Shown here piece after piece: positions 1-9,972 of a DNA stretch of 64,000 nt (position 1 is its first letter; each line of letters opens with the position of its first letter). The notes under the pieces are model-generated. The model was not told the origin of the DNA and did no database searches. It was given only the letters and a program-made list of their open reading frames with translations. Both the position numbers and the translations under genes were made by a program. Source of the DNA: an uncultured Spirochaetota bacterium (GTDB lineage: Bacteria; Spirochaetota; Spirochaetia; Treponematales; Treponemataceae); the NCBI GenBank assembly GCA_944389415.1, contig CALXMF010000001.1, positions 186,001-250,000 on the forward strand. Reading direction: 5' to 3'.

Positions 1-2
1 TG

Positions 3-302
3 GAAACACTGCTGATGAACGCGCTCTCAAAAGGGGAGCTGTCTACCATGCCGCCGCGTCTTGCATATAACAAATATCCAGTGACCATTATCCGTCCGCT
101 TTGTTACGCAGATATATCCACAATAAAAGAACATGCCGAATACGCTGGCTATATCACTAGCACATGCACATGTAGTTACCAGGAAAATTCAGGGAGAAAA
201 ACAGCGCGGGGCAAACTGGAAGCGCTCACAGGCGGCTCTTATGCAGAAAAGAGACGCCTTTTTGAATCACTCAAGAATATCCGCCCTGAGTATCTACCGT
301 AA
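3..302 (+). CDS. ttcA: C-terminal part of TtcA-like tRNA 2-thiocytidine synthetase (cut by window start)
   Basis: The reading frame is open from the first bases of the window, so the true start lies upstream. The visible part (about 99 residues) matches the C-terminal third of the PP-loop tRNA thiolation enzymes of the TtcA type: a PPRLAY segment, an IIRPLCY segment, and a paired-cysteine stretch CTCSYQENSGR followed by a basic helix and an ending like LKNIRPEYL. In this family the enzyme adenylates and thiolates C32 of some tRNAs. The ATP-binding PP-loop lies outside the window, so TilS or another PP-loop member cannot be fully excluded. It converges on the aminotransferase gene with only a few bases between the stops. 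Confidence 0.7.
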   Translation, partial: ETLLMNALSKGELSTMPPRLAYNKYPVTIIRPLCYADISTIKEHAEYAGYITSTCTCSYQENSGRKTARGKLEALTGGSYAEKRRLFESLKNIRPEYLP

Positions 303-307
303 TAATA

Positions 308-1480
308 TTATAAGCAGCCCAAATCAGAGAGCATCGTTTTAATATGCGAAAGCGCAACTTTTATCTTATCGATATCAGTCGCATAACAGCAGCGGATATA
401 TCCTTCTCCACCAGCGCCAAATACACTTCCGGGCACCACTGCGACCTGATAATCTGTAATCAGTTTTGTCGCGAATTCTTCAGATGTTAATCCGGTTTTT
501 CTGATATCGGGGAACATATAAAAAGCTCCCTCAGGTTCTGTAACCGGCAGATTCATCTCCATAAATGATTTATACATAAGATTACGCCGCTGCTGATAGG
601 AGATACGCATACGTTCTACTTCCTGCCACCCATTACGCAGACCTTCCAGAGCCGCATACTGACTCATAATCGGTGCGCAAATCGTTGAATACTGGTGCAG
701 CTTCAGCACCTGCTCCATAAGGTCAGAAGAACAGCATACATATCCAATACGCCATCCCGTCATGGCGAATGCTTTAGAGAAACCATTTAATACCACAGTA
801 TAATCCTTCATACCGGGCAGCGAGCCTATAGAACAATGTTTTTTACCGTCATATACAAGCTCACAGTATACTTCATCAGAAAAAACCCATATTTGATGTT
901 TCTTTACAACCTCGGCAATCCGCTCAAGTTCATTCTGCGGTATCATTCTGCCGGTCGGATTGCTCGGTGAACAGATCATAAGCGCCTTTGTCCGCGGAGT
1001 AATTGCCGCTTCAACCTGCTCCGCAGTAGGATAAAAACCGTTTACGGAAGTATCAAGGCGCACCAGCTTTGCGTCGCAGAGCGCGGCAAGAGGCTGATAA
1101 GAAACATAACACGGTTCACAGATAATAATTTCATCTCCCGGATTAAGCACGGCTCTCAGAACCGCATCTACAGCCTCAGAAACACCAATAGTAACCAGTA
1201 TTTCATTCTTTGGATTATACTGCATTGCGTACCGTGTCAGATACTTGGCAATTTCTTCTCGAAGTTCAAGCAAGCCCCAGTTTGATGTATACGATGTATG
1301 TCCCTGTTCCAGATGGTAGTACGCTTCTTCACGCATAACCCACGGCGTCGCAAAATCAGGTTCACCGACACCGAGAGAAACAATATCATCACGCCCGATA
1401 ATTAAATCAAAAAACTTGCGAATACCGGACGGAGGTGTCTGCATCATTCTTGCAGAAAAACGATCATCACGCGTATTCAT
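308..1480 (-). CDS. PLP-dependent class I/II aminotransferase
   Basis: A 390-residue fold-type I aminotransferase, the normal length for the AspC/PatA/AlaT-like branch. The Schiff-base lysine lies in NGFSKAFAMTGWRIGY, the substrate and PLP contacts in CSPSNPTGR and FSDEVYCELVY, and the C-terminal arginine region in GYIRCCYA. It would move an amino group between an amino acid and a 2-oxoacid in the cytoplasm; the sequence does not settle the substrate. Its ATG overlaps the stop of the Lrp-type regulator by one base (TGATG), so the two are co-transcribed and probably translationally coupled. This suggests the aminotransferase is the regulator's target or shares its amino-acid ligand. Confidence 0.9.
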   Translation of the reverse strand: MNTRDDRFSARMMQTPPSGIRKFFDLIIGRDDIVSLGVGEPDFATPWVMREEAYYHLEQGHTSYTSNWGLLELREEIAKYLTRYAMQYNPKNEILVTIGVSEAVDAVLRAVLNPGDEIIICEPCYVSYQPLAALCDAKLVRLDTSVNGFYPTAEQVEAAITPRTKALMICSPSNPTGRMIPQNELERIAEVVKKHQIWVFSDEVYCELVYDGKKHCSIGSLPGMKDYTVVLNGFSKAFAMTGWRIGYVCCSSDLMEQVLKLHQYSTICAPIMSQYAALEGLRNGWQEVERMRISYQQRRNLMYKSFMEMNLPVTEPEGAFYMFPDIRKTGLTSEEFATKLITDYQVAVVPGSVFGAGGEGYIRCCYATDIDKIKVALSHIKTMLSDLGCL

Positions 1481-1965
1481 CAGGCGGTAACTCCTTCACG
1501 CTGATCTTTTTTATCATCAACATACAGCACATCATTTTCTTTATACGTCTTGAGCACAAAATGTGTTTTTGTACTTTTTACTCCATTCAGAGTAGACAAT
1601 TTGCGAGCAACAAAAAATGCTACTTCCTGCAGAGAATCACCTTCGATAATCACCTGAAGATCATATCCGCCTGACATCAGGTACAGTGATTTTACCTGAG
1701 GAAAACGGTAGATACGTTCAGCGATGGCATCAAAGCCGTGCTCTCTTTCCGGCACCACCTGAATTTCAATTTCAGCACGAACTTTCTCTTTTGTTTCCAC
1801 TACTTTTTCAGGATTCACAATAGCGGCATATTTCAGGATAACCCCATCCTGTTCCAGTTTATGTATGATTTGCTCTACTTCGGCAGGTTCCTTTTTTGTC
1901 ATCGCGGCTATATCTTCCACAGAAAGGCGTGCGTTATTCTGCAATAAATTTAATATTTCTTCCAT
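1480..1965 (-). CDS. Lrp/AsnC-family transcriptional regulator
   Basis: A 161-residue protein with the usual Lrp/AsnC layout. An N-terminal helix-turn-helix (about residues 1-50, with ARLSVEDIAAMTKKEPAEV and LEQDGVILKYAAIVNP) is followed by the alpha/beta RAM ligand-binding domain (VKSLYLMSGGYDLQVIIEG and a C-terminal TKTHFVLKTYKEN). It probably senses an amino acid and controls the aminotransferase that overlaps its 3' end by one base. The start at 1965 is preceded on the minus strand by a purine-rich AAAGGAGACTGAACC segment that serves as a ribosome-binding site. The intergenic region upstream is shared with the divergent thyX. Confidence 0.9.
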   Translation of the reverse strand: MEEILNLLQNNARLSVEDIAAMTKKEPAEVEQIIHKLEQDGVILKYAAIVNPEKVVETKEKVRAEIEIQVVPEREHGFDAIAERIYRFPQVKSLYLMSGGYDLQVIIEGDSLQEVAFFVARKLSTLNGVKSTKTHFVLKTYKENDVLYVDDKKDQREGVTA

Positions 1966-2133
1966 AAAAGGTTCAGTCTCCTTTAAAAAGATTTGAACTA
2001 AAGAGTACCGTGTTTTTTCGCAATACGCAAGTAGATACTTCCATATAACTTTCTATGAGAGGAAATTATAGTAGAAATTGCGGCTGCATAAAGGATATGA
2101 TATAGTACGCATATCTTAAAATCAGGAGCATAT

Positions 2134-2970
2134 ATGGCACACTGCATAGTACCCGAAGCAGAAGAGATTCTTGATAAAAAATATACTGTATTAGATAAAG
2201 GGTTTATCCGGCTGGTAGATTATATGGGCGGAGACGCAAGAATTGTACAGTCAGCGAGAGTCTCATATGGGGATGGAACCAAAACAGTTCGTGAGGATGC
2301 AGCACTTATCGATTATCTGCTGCGCCACCAACATACTTCACCATTTGAACAGGTTGTTTTAACTTTTCACATAAAAATGCCGATCTTTGTCGCTCGCCAG
2401 TGGGTGCGTCATCGAACAGCACGCATGAATGAAATCTCTGGACGGTATTCTATTATGACCGATGACTGTTATATTCCCGCCCCGCAGGATATTGCCATGC
2501 AAAGCAGTGATAACAAGCAGGGCCGGGCAGAACAGCCGGTAGACAGTCAAACAGCGGATAGCATTAGAAGCAGAATGGAACATGACCAGCAGCAGATATA
2601 CCGAAGTTACCGTACACTCGTAGATGAGGGTATCGCCAGGGAAATCTCCCGCATTAACCTTCCGCTGTCGCTTTATACAGAAATATACTGGCAGATAGAC
2701 CTGCACAATCTCTTTCACTTTCTAAAACTGCGTCTGGACAGTCATGCACAAAGAGAAATCAGAGCGTATGCACAAGTTCTGCTTGAGATAACAAGAAAAG
2801 TTGCGCCGCTCTCAGTAAGTTCATTTGAAAATTATATACAAAATGGGGTCCTTTTCTCCGGCGAAGAAATGAAAGCACTGCGTGAAATGCTGCAGGGCAA
2901 AGATTCACCTCTCACAGGAAAGAAGCAGGAACGGCTGCAGGCTAAACTGACTCATTCCATTCAATTATAA
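2134..2970 (+). CDS. thyX: Flavin-dependent thymidylate synthase ThyX
   Basis: Makes dTMP from dUMP using methylenetetrahydrofolate and FADH2, replacing ThyA. The diagnostic ThyX motif RHRx7S is present as RHRTARMNEIS (RHR at residues 92-94, Ser at about 102). Other family segments are SARVSYG, HTSPFEQ, SRINLPLSLYTEIYW, and LFHFLKLRLDSHAQREIRAYA near the C-terminus. The length of 278 residues is slightly above the common 220-250 because of an insertion around residues 115-140 and a longer tail. It stands alone, transcribed away from the Lrp gene, and ends in a strong hairpin terminator. Confidence 0.95.
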   Translation: MAHCIVPEAEEILDKKYTVLDKGFIRLVDYMGGDARIVQSARVSYGDGTKTVREDAALIDYLLRHQHTSPFEQVVLTFHIKMPIFVARQWVRHRTARMNEISGRYSIMTDDCYIPAPQDIAMQSSDNKQGRAEQPVDSQTADSIRSRMEHDQQQIYRSYRTLVDEGIAREISRINLPLSLYTEIYWQIDLHNLFHFLKLRLDSHAQREIRAYAQVLLEITRKVAPLSVSSFENYIQNGVLFSGEEMKALREMLQGKDSPLTGKKQERLQAKLTHSIQL

Positions 2971-2971
2971 A

Positions 2972-3000
2972 TAATAAAACCGGCAAGGCCGGTTTTATTA
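2972..3000. terminator. Bidirectional terminator between thyX and the 703-residue gene
   Basis: A perfect 13-bp stem (TAATAAAACCGGC, three-base loop AAG, then its complement). The A-run and T-run flanks give a U-tract on either strand. It sits exactly between two convergent genes. Confidence 0.85.
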
Positions 3001-3001
3001 T

Positions 3002-5113
3002 TTATTGTTCCTGTTTTTTCTGCTGTTCGGACTGTGACTGTGTCCCAGCAGCAGCCTTATCAGTTTCCAATTTTGATTCTTCAGCTTTTTTCTTTTCAGC
3101 AGCAGCACGGATACTGTGTGCAAATACCTTATTCTGGTCATTGCGAACGGGCACAGAAAAGAGAGGGTCACCATCATCTGGTGAAACACGGTACGGAATT
3201 TTACCGGCACATTGATATGCCGGACTCATTTTATCATTAAGCCACCAATCAAGCACTGACACAATACCAAGGGTATATTTAAGTAAAGACATATTGTTGG
3301 CATTTGCACTTTTACGCTTCGCACCAAGCAGTACATCCAGCCGACGGGATGCAACATTAGGAATACCAAAACGATACGGCTCCCAGATATCGGGTACACC
3401 GGCTACAAGTCCGTGTACATCCGCAACTTTCATACTTTGCTCAATGATATCAGTCAGAATCTCCCGTACAAAGGAAGTACGCAAACATAACGCTCTATAA
3501 GGACTGTCATTTGCTGGTTTTTCAAGCAATATCTGAGTAAAATCAAAATATGGCAGAAAATAATATTTTGTCTGCCACAAAATATCAGACATCAGTTTTT
3601 TACCAAATTGCCCTTTTGCAAAATCTTTCTGTGAATACACCGCATTCACATATTCTTTTAATTTTATAGCATAACGTTTATCAAATAATTCTTCCCTGTA
3701 CACACTCCATGAATTCAGCACATCACTCAAATTATCTTTTGCATTTTGCATAATTGGATTTGACTCAACATCAAATTTTATATTACGACACCCCTGAAAC
3801 AGATCTTCCAATATACGCAACAATACAACCATAACTTGCAACGGATTATCATTCGCAAGTAGATTAAAGCCTTCCTCAAATTGATACAACGGCTGAAAAT
3901 ATGGAAAAAGATCAGGCATATCCTGCAAACGAAGCCAACCAGCATCTGGAAACATCCGGTTAAGCATAACCAGCCCCAGTTTTATCAGATGTGCTCTGGA
4001 CAATTCTGCAGGCCGGTTCTGAACGGCCGTATCATGAGGAGAAACTGTTTCCGCAGTTACATTGTCAGATGCGGATGTTTGCTCAGCAACCTGTTCTTCC
4101 GTTCCTACAGGACGAAGCATCTTTTCAGGGAGCAGCAGATCATATTTCGTCATATCGATGAAAGGCAATATTTTACTGATACGCTCAGAGAAAAACTCTG
4201 GATAAGGACAATATGTATTTGTACACATCCGCATCAGCAAAGGATACATTCCCTTATGAATCGTTTTTGTCACATATTTATATTGGCTAAAAATATTCTC
4301 AGAAAGAGTACGAACACGATCCACCTTAACATTTGAATACATACTCATTTCTCCGACAATGATTTTAATCAATTCACCAATACGTTCCTCTCCAAGAAAA
4401 GAAAGCGGTAATACGCAGCGATATATTACCCTGGTTATTGGAATAAGATCCTGTACCGTTATATCCTGCGGATGACAGCATAAAGACTCATGCAGATTTG
4501 ATAGTTCCCGCAACGGCATATTCTCTATCATCTGGCAGAACCGATACGGAAGATCTTTATCAGTTTCTACTTTATGCCGATATGTTTCCGGCGCACAATC
4601 AAGCAGTGCAGACATATCAGCAGACAGCGATTTAATATAAGACACATAATTTTTAAGTGTAACAGTAATAAAACCGGATAATACTTTATCAGAATGAATC
4701 CACAATAGAATAAAATTAAAAATACCGTAATTGGGCTTAATTCGATAATCAAGCGACATCATTAATTTATCTATCTGCTGCCGATCTTTAGAAGAAAATT
4801 CCGGTAGAACCCCTCTTGATGAATATGACGATGAAGTAGAATCAGCAGCTGACACAACAACAAAACCATTTGCAGGAACATCTTGCCCGCCCTGTTCTTG
4901 CTGCGGTGAAGAATTACGTATATATCCGTTTCCACGTTTTTTGGGCATCGCTGACATATCAATAGGAGGCGACTTCTCATATCCAATCTCACCGCCAAGA
5001 ACTTTTGTCATTTTCTCAGCTTCTTCGCGATTTATATTACCGATGTTTCTCCGTGTGCGGTCAAGTTCTCCTGGTTCATAGGTTGCCTTTGTTTTTTTCT
5101 GATCAGATTCCAT
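3002..5113 (-). CDS. Hypothetical protein, 703 residues, no recognised family
   Basis: I do not recognise a family. The first roughly 110 residues are polar and low-complexity (lysine, glutamine and serine rich, with a KKRGNGY patch), and so is the glutamine/lysine-rich tail (KKKAEESKLETDKAAAGT). The middle, about residues 110-660, is a mixed helical domain with many aromatic and cysteine residues and no signal peptide or convincing transmembrane segment, so a cytoplasmic protein is likely. A second low-complexity linker (about residues 330-370) divides the core into two parts. It lies 26 bases downstream of the DUF2804 gene on the same strand and is probably in its operon. The ATG at 5113 is used because the gene upstream ends just before it. 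Confidence 0.6.
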   Translation of the reverse strand: MESDQKKTKATYEPGELDRTRRNIGNINREEAEKMTKVLGGEIGYEKSPPIDMSAMPKKRGNGYIRNSSPQQEQGGQDVPANGFVVVSAADSTSSSYSSRGVLPEFSSKDRQQIDKLMMSLDYRIKPNYGIFNFILLWIHSDKVLSGFITVTLKNYVSYIKSLSADMSALLDCAPETYRHKVETDKDLPYRFCQMIENMPLRELSNLHESLCCHPQDITVQDLIPITRVIYRCVLPLSFLGEERIGELIKIIVGEMSMYSNVKVDRVRTLSENIFSQYKYVTKTIHKGMYPLLMRMCTNTYCPYPEFFSERISKILPFIDMTKYDLLLPEKMLRPVGTEEQVAEQTSASDNVTAETVSPHDTAVQNRPAELSRAHLIKLGLVMLNRMFPDAGWLRLQDMPDLFPYFQPLYQFEEGFNLLANDNPLQVMVVLLRILEDLFQGCRNIKFDVESNPIMQNAKDNLSDVLNSWSVYREELFDKRYAIKLKEYVNAVYSQKDFAKGQFGKKLMSDILWQTKYYFLPYFDFTQILLEKPANDSPYRALCLRTSFVREILTDIIEQSMKVADVHGLVAGVPDIWEPYRFGIPNVASRRLDVLLGAKRKSANANNMSLLKYTLGIVSVLDWWLNDKMSPAYQCAGKIPYRVSPDDGDPLFSVPVRNDQNKVFAHSIRAAAEKKKAEESKLETDKAAAGTQSQSEQQKKQEQ

Positions 5114-5139
5114 TTTTACAACTCCTCAGCGACAGACTT

Positions 5140-6213
5140 TTATAGTCGCAGATTTTGTTTTTTTGCCATTCCAGGAAAATCTTTTAAAACAATTCGATCT
5201 CCAGCAGCAGTCAACAGGACTCCCTCAAATTTTCCATATACAGTATGACTTGTTGTACGCAAAATAAAAATACTGAGTATACGTAAATTATCGGATACTG
5301 GTGTAAAAGCTAAATCAACCATGCTTTCCGTATCCTGAATTATCCATTTACCAGTCACACCATATGGACGCGTAATACGAACTGGCGGCAATGGAGTCAT
5401 TACACCATCTACAAACAAAATATTTTCATTATGTCTATCAGGATCAACTGCTTCAAGAGATGTCTGAAGGATGCAAAAAGTTACACTTTTGCCTTTGCAG
5501 GAGCCTGTACCAAATACCATATCAGTCAGCGTACGTAATTTACAATAAGCGCGTCCCAGTGTAAATAATGAACTGCCCTCGATATGCGCAGCCTCAGCTT
5601 TCTGCATACTGTATACGTTTGAAAACGCAATATTACCTTTAATTGGGGCCGTAAAACGATATACTCCACGGCAGCGTCTCATTACCGGAGCGGGAAGTAC
5701 CGCAGCCATTTCACAGAAATCTGGAGACGATATATCTGCCGATAACGTTCCTGATATGGACGGACGGACAGAATCCCCTCTGGCCGTAAACACAAAAGAA
5801 ACAATTTTATGGCAACGATCCCAGCTCACACGAAAATATCGTTTCCTTCCGGAAACAAAACAAATCCCGTGCTCAAGCAAATGTGGAATAAATCGGCGGC
5901 GAGGACCTACAACAGCCCGATACGCATATTTTTTACCATCAACCATATTCCAAAGAACCAGTTCTGCGGAACCAAATACTTTTGCATCCATAAATTCGAC
6001 ACTGCCGATATACTCTCCTGCACAGAAAAAAAACGAGAGTCTACTTCGGATACGTAAATTAGTAATAAACATAGGCAGCGGAAGCACTCCAAATGGACGT
6101 CTGACATTACGTATATCAAGTCGCTCTGGAGCACAGCTGAATGTTCCAAAAACAGGTTTCCCATTCTCAACGAGCTTCTTCGGAGGTACAGAAACAATTC
6201 TTGTATACACCAC
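5140..6213 (-). CDS. DUF2804-family protein
   Basis: A 357-residue protein that I assign to DUF2804 from its C-terminal half. There a glycine/serine motif (MVFGTGSCKGKSVTFCI) precedes an ENILFVDGVMTPLPPV segment and a W-x(n)-MVDLAFTP block, the pattern this family shows. The N-terminal part carries the FGTFSCAPERLDIRN and PLPMFITNLRIRSR segments. No signal peptide is visible. The function of DUF2804 proteins is not established; they are predicted beta-rich. It is first in an apparent operon with the 703-residue protein. The alternative is a lineage-specific protein with only a distant relation to DUF2804. Confidence 0.6.
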   Translation of the reverse strand: MVYTRIVSVPPKKLVENGKPVFGTFSCAPERLDIRNVRRPFGVLPLPMFITNLRIRSRLSFFFCAGEYIGSVEFMDAKVFGSAELVLWNMVDGKKYAYRAVVGPRRRFIPHLLEHGICFVSGRKRYFRVSWDRCHKIVSFVFTARGDSVRPSISGTLSADISSPDFCEMAAVLPAPVMRRCRGVYRFTAPIKGNIAFSNVYSMQKAEAAHIEGSSLFTLGRAYCKLRTLTDMVFGTGSCKGKSVTFCILQTSLEAVDPDRHNENILFVDGVMTPLPPVRITRPYGVTGKWIIQDTESMVDLAFTPVSDNLRILSIFILRTTSHTVYGKFEGVLLTAAGDRIVLKDFPGMAKKQNLRL

Positions 6214-6403
6214 AACCTCTGTTAAATATTATACTTTTATTTTTCTTTCTTTCAACTGACCGGCCTGAAAATAAGAAAAATCATCTTTTAATCTAATTTG
6301 TTCAGAGAATACTTGCATAAATACTTTATTGTAGCCTATTATATTTAGGTAATTGCTGCAGTAAATGCCTTTACTACATAATGCTTTTCTGGAGGTACAT
6401 TTT

Positions 6404-7747
6404 ATGACCGGTCGCTTTGATTTTTCCATTGAAGAGTTGGGCCCCTGTAAGGTCCTATCACCTATCCATTTATCAACAGAACGAGACGATTATCGGGCAA
6501 ATTATGTCCGTAATGACGAGTTTATCCGTTATAATGTCGATGTAACTCCTGAGACACAAAATCAAAATATAAATGAAAATGACAATCTCAACCTGATGGA
6601 AAAAGCAGGTCCTCGTGAATATATTTATTTTAATCCAAAGCATGTCAATGCCGGTATATGTACCTGTGGAGGTTTATGCCCTGGCTTGAATGACGTCATA
6701 CGTGCCGTTGTACGCTGCCTGTATAACCGTTATGGAGTGCGCCGTATTCGAGGCATACGCTTTGGGTTCAAAGGTTTTTTTGCAGAACAGGGCTTTGACA
6801 CAATTGATTTAACTCCCGACAATGTTGATGATATCCATAAAACAGGCGGGTCTTTCCTTGGTACAAGCAGAGGAGGAGGAGACCGTGTCGTTGAAATAGC
6901 AGACGCTATAGAAGCGCTGAACATGAATATGTTGTTTATTATCGGCGGAGATGGAACTCAGAGAGGAGCCCTTGAAGTTGCCGAAGAAATTGAGCGGAGA
7001 GGACTTAAAATTGCAGTAGTAGGTATCCCTAAAACAGTTGATAATGATCTGATTTTTATCCAAAAATCCTTTGGATTTGATACCGCGGTACAGAAAGCGG
7101 CGGAAGCAGTTGCAGCAGCGCATATGGAAGCACATTCTCATATTAATGGCATCGGTCTTATCAAGCTGATGGGAAGAGAATCTGGTTTCATTGCAACATC
7201 GACAGCACTGGCAAGTCATGAGGCAAATTTCTGTCTGATTCCAGAAGTACCGTTTGATCTTGAAGGAGAGAATGGTTTTCTGCATTATCTTGAAGATCGT
7301 ATCTGCAAACGCCATCACGCAGTTGTAATAGTTGCAGAAGGAGCGGGGCAGAATCACCTTGTTTCAACGAATGAACATGATGATTCAGGGAACATAAAAC
7401 TCGGTGATATTGGTACATTCCTTAAAGATCAGATCATATCCTATTTTAAAGCGAGAAAAATTCATATCAATCTAAAGTATATAGATCCCAGTTACCAAAT
7501 ACGTTCCGCACAAACTATCGCAACGGACTCTGTATACTGTGAGCGGCTTGGAAATAATGCTGTCCATGCAGCAATGGCTGGGAAAACAAAACTGGTTATT
7601 GGACTTGTTCACGAGAAATATGTTCATTTGCCAATCAAATTGGTAACAGCACGAAGGAACAGGGTTAATCCAGAAGGCTCTCTCTGGAGAGATGCACTCG
7701 ATGCGACTGGACAACCAATTTTAATGCAAAATACAGATAATAAATAG
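6404..7747 (+). CDS. pfkA: 6-phosphofructokinase, group III (plant/trypanosome-like)
   Basis: Phosphorylates fructose 6-phosphate to the 1,6-bisphosphate in glycolysis. Family motifs in order are [52 protein letters not shown] and the C-terminal DPSYQIRSA. The ATG at 6404 is preferred over one 39 bases upstream because GGAGG lies nine bases before it, giving 447 residues. The N-terminal extension of about 90 residues is as expected for this group. The combination of GGDGT (not GGDDS) with PKTVDND is that of the ATP-using plant and trypanosomatid enzymes, whereas such spirochaete proteins are often labelled pyrophosphate-dependent. The phosphoryl donor therefore remains open. Confidence 0.9.
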   Translation: MTGRFDFSIEELGPCKVLSPIHLSTERDDYRANYVRNDEFIRYNVDVTPETQNQNINENDNLNLMEKAGPREYIYFNPKHVNAGICTCGGLCPGLNDVIRAVVRCLYNRYGVRRIRGIRFGFKGFFAEQGFDTIDLTPDNVDDIHKTGGSFLGTSRGGGDRVVEIADAIEALNMNMLFIIGGDGTQRGALEVAEEIERRGLKIAVVGIPKTVDNDLIFIQKSFGFDTAVQKAAEAVAAAHMEAHSHINGIGLIKLMGRESGFIATSTALASHEANFCLIPEVPFDLEGENGFLHYLEDRICKRHHAVVIVAEGAGQNHLVSTNEHDDSGNIKLGDIGTFLKDQIISYFKARKIHINLKYIDPSYQIRSAQTIATDSVYCERLGNNAVHAAMAGKTKLVIGLVHEKYVHLPIKLVTARRNRVNPEGSLWRDALDATGQPILMQNTDNK

Positions 7748-7763
7748 AATTATATCCTTTATC

Positions 7764-7808
7764 TGAGAACCGCCTTTTTCAAATTGACACAGGAAAAGGC
7801 GGCTCTTA
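7764..7808 (+). terminator. Hairpin downstream of phosphofructokinase
   Basis: CCGCCTTTT at 7770-7778 pairs with AAAAGGCGG at 7794-7802 around a 15-base loop, shortly after the stop codon. The U-run is weak, so this is a moderate call. Confidence 0.5.
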
Positions 7809-7846
7809 TCACATCTCCCTGCCGCAAAAGATTGTGATTATTTAAT

Positions 7847-9958
7847 TTACTTCATCATTGCGGCAAGAGTCTCCTTAGATGGAATATTATCATATAGGAG
7901 TGCATACATCACCGCAGCCGAAACAGTTTTTTGCGCATATTCTCTTGTTTCAAGAAACGGAATAGTTTCTACCATCAAGTCAACAGGTAAATCAGCAGCA
8001 TCTGTCTGCCATCTGCGCACTCTGGTGATACCGGCATTATACGCACATAATCCCATTATAGGAGAACCGTCCAATCTGCTGATCATTTCTTCAAGGTAAA
8101 AAGTTCCAAACAATAAATTTGTTTCCGGGTCCTGCAGAGAAAAATCTTCTACTTTCAGTTTACGGGCAATATCCTGTGCTGTTGATTCCATTAATTGAGT
8201 CAATCCTTCAGCTCCAGCATATGAAATTACTCCCGGATCAAAAAAACTTTCACTACGGACAAGCGCATACATGTATGATACAGGAATTCCAAATTGGTTA
8301 CATAGAGGTACAATGTACTCAGAAAAATTCCGTGGATATAATTCTTTTAGAATCGCTTCTGACAAAGGCTTCTCGGGATGCAATGCAATATACGCAACAA
8401 TACGAAGAGCATTACTTTTTGCCAAATTGTCCTGTAAATTCATATCCCGCAATGTATGCGCAAGACGCAGTGCAAGATCTGTTGAAATAAAATCGCGGTA
8501 AATTTGCCATACTGGATAAATATATTCATATAAACCAAAATCACAGAAACCGGAAAGCAATCTTTCAGCATCAACATTGACTGCAAACTCTGTATTTAAA
8601 GGCACATTCAGTACAATTCTGCCAATTTCATTATCAGAGAGCCCTATCGCAACCCCAGCAAGAATACTGTAGTATAAATTTCCACCAGGAACACAGGCCG
8701 AGGCATAGGCCTCATTAGCCAATTTCTGTCTGTCAGTTGATTCTGGGATTTCGCATAAACCTTCTTCAATAAGACGCGCTGTAATATATGCATACTTTGA
8801 GACAGTATCTGCATCAGTATAAATGAGATTATCACGAATCAACATATATACATGATAAAATGACTGCCAGTCTCTTTTAGTCGCCATAGAAAGCGATAGC
8901 GTGTTAAAAAAATCAGTAAAATACGACGAATCATGTATATCGTTTCCATACTCATCAAGCGCATCAACAGCTTCATTAATATCTATCTTCAGTAAAGTTG
9001 ATAAATAATACCAAAGTGCATTATCCTGATTCTCTGGCTCAGGTGCATACTGCATAGCCTTTTCATATCTATCCGCTGCAAGCCAAGAATTTTTCGCACC
9101 GCTGCGGTCATACAGCCTGCCCGCATAAAAACTAAAATAAAATTTTTGCAAAGGGGTCTCTGCAATTTCAACAGCACGGTCAAATGCTAAAGCATTTTTT
9201 ACCTGATTACTATCACCATACAGTAAAATCTTTCCAGCATCAGACAACAAGGGTATTGGCAGCTGCACAAGAGCATCTTCTATTTTTGCATATGAAGAAA
9301 ATAACTTTTTTAAAAATTTATTCGCCTGTTGATAGTCCCTACGATACAACAGAACACGCATATCCATAAGCCCAATGAGGCGGTTCAGCACAACAATATT
9401 ATTCGCAGGATCTTCCGCATTCGCAAGCGAAAGTTTTTGAAATTCATTATAAAACTGCAGATGATAATTAGAAAATGCACTCTCAGAAAACCATCTCGTC
9501 GCTTCTTCATAGAAAAGAGGGTCCTGTAATTGTGCAAGAGCAAGAAGCCGAATTTTCATCAAATTATCCGGCATTGCAGATGAAACCTGATTTGTCAGAT
9601 TAACCAACAACTCATATTCACCAGCAGCATAGTAAATATCCGAAACGTAATACAAAGCATCAATATCGTGCCATGTATTCTGATATTCTTCAGCTATAAA
9701 AAGCTGCTCCTCAACTGGTTCCAATTGGAGAAGCTGTCGCATACACAGACGTCTGAAAAATAATGATGATAAAGAGGTACCTTTTCGAAAAAAATCACGC
9801 GCTTCCTCTTGCCGATCTCCGCGTAATGCTGTTAAACCTTGAAAATAATAGATATCCTCCCCGTACACCGCCTGTAGTTCAGCATCTGACGATGGACTAC
9901 ATGCACAAAAGAACAGCAATGGAAACATTGCTGCCACCACAACTCTCATCACATTCAT
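7847..9958 (-). CDS. Lipoprotein lytic transglycosylase (Slt-type, C-terminal SLT domain)
   Basis: A 703-residue exported lipoprotein. The signal peptide ends at a lipobox (FFCAC, lipidated Cys near residue 20), and a long helical-repeat superhelix like that of Slt70 follows (about residues 30-530). The C-terminal SLT catalytic domain occupies about residues 541-690. Catalytic Glu570 is in RSESFFDP, followed by GAEGLTQLMESTA, a NLLFGTFYL segment and CAYNAGITRV, all classical SLT motifs. It would cleave peptidoglycan between MurNAc and GlcNAc, forming 1,6-anhydro ends, at the periplasmic face of the membrane to which it is lipid-anchored. It follows the LysM gene by 14 bases, so the pair forms an operon for cell-wall work. 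Confidence 0.9.
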   Translation of the reverse strand: MNVMRVVVAAMFPLLFFCACSPSSDAELQAVYGEDIYYFQGLTALRGDRQEEARDFFRKGTSLSSLFFRRLCMRQLLQLEPVEEQLFIAEEYQNTWHDIDALYYVSDIYYAAGEYELLVNLTNQVSSAMPDNLMKIRLLALAQLQDPLFYEEATRWFSESAFSNYHLQFYNEFQKLSLANAEDPANNIVVLNRLIGLMDMRVLLYRRDYQQANKFLKKLFSSYAKIEDALVQLPIPLLSDAGKILLYGDSNQVKNALAFDRAVEIAETPLQKFYFSFYAGRLYDRSGAKNSWLAADRYEKAMQYAPEPENQDNALWYYLSTLLKIDINEAVDALDEYGNDIHDSSYFTDFFNTLSLSMATKRDWQSFYHVYMLIRDNLIYTDADTVSKYAYITARLIEEGLCEIPESTDRQKLANEAYASACVPGGNLYYSILAGVAIGLSDNEIGRIVLNVPLNTEFAVNVDAERLLSGFCDFGLYEYIYPVWQIYRDFISTDLALRLAHTLRDMNLQDNLAKSNALRIVAYIALHPEKPLSEAILKELYPRNFSEYIVPLCNQFGIPVSYMYALVRSESFFDPGVISYAGAEGLTQLMESTAQDIARKLKVEDFSLQDPETNLLFGTFYLEEMISRLDGSPIMGLCAYNAGITRVRRWQTDAADLPVDLMVETIPFLETREYAQKTVSAAVMYALLYDNIPSKETLAAMMK

Positions 9959-9972
9959 AATAAAGCAACAGT

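Noticed and set aside
6365-6403. Upstream ATG for phosphofructokinase
   Set aside because: No ribosome-binding site precedes it, whereas GGAGG is correctly spaced before the ATG at 6404.
8119-8490. Long antisense frames inside the lytic transglycosylase and other large genes
   Set aside because: They lie opposite well-supported genes, lack ribosome-binding sites and show no family motifs.
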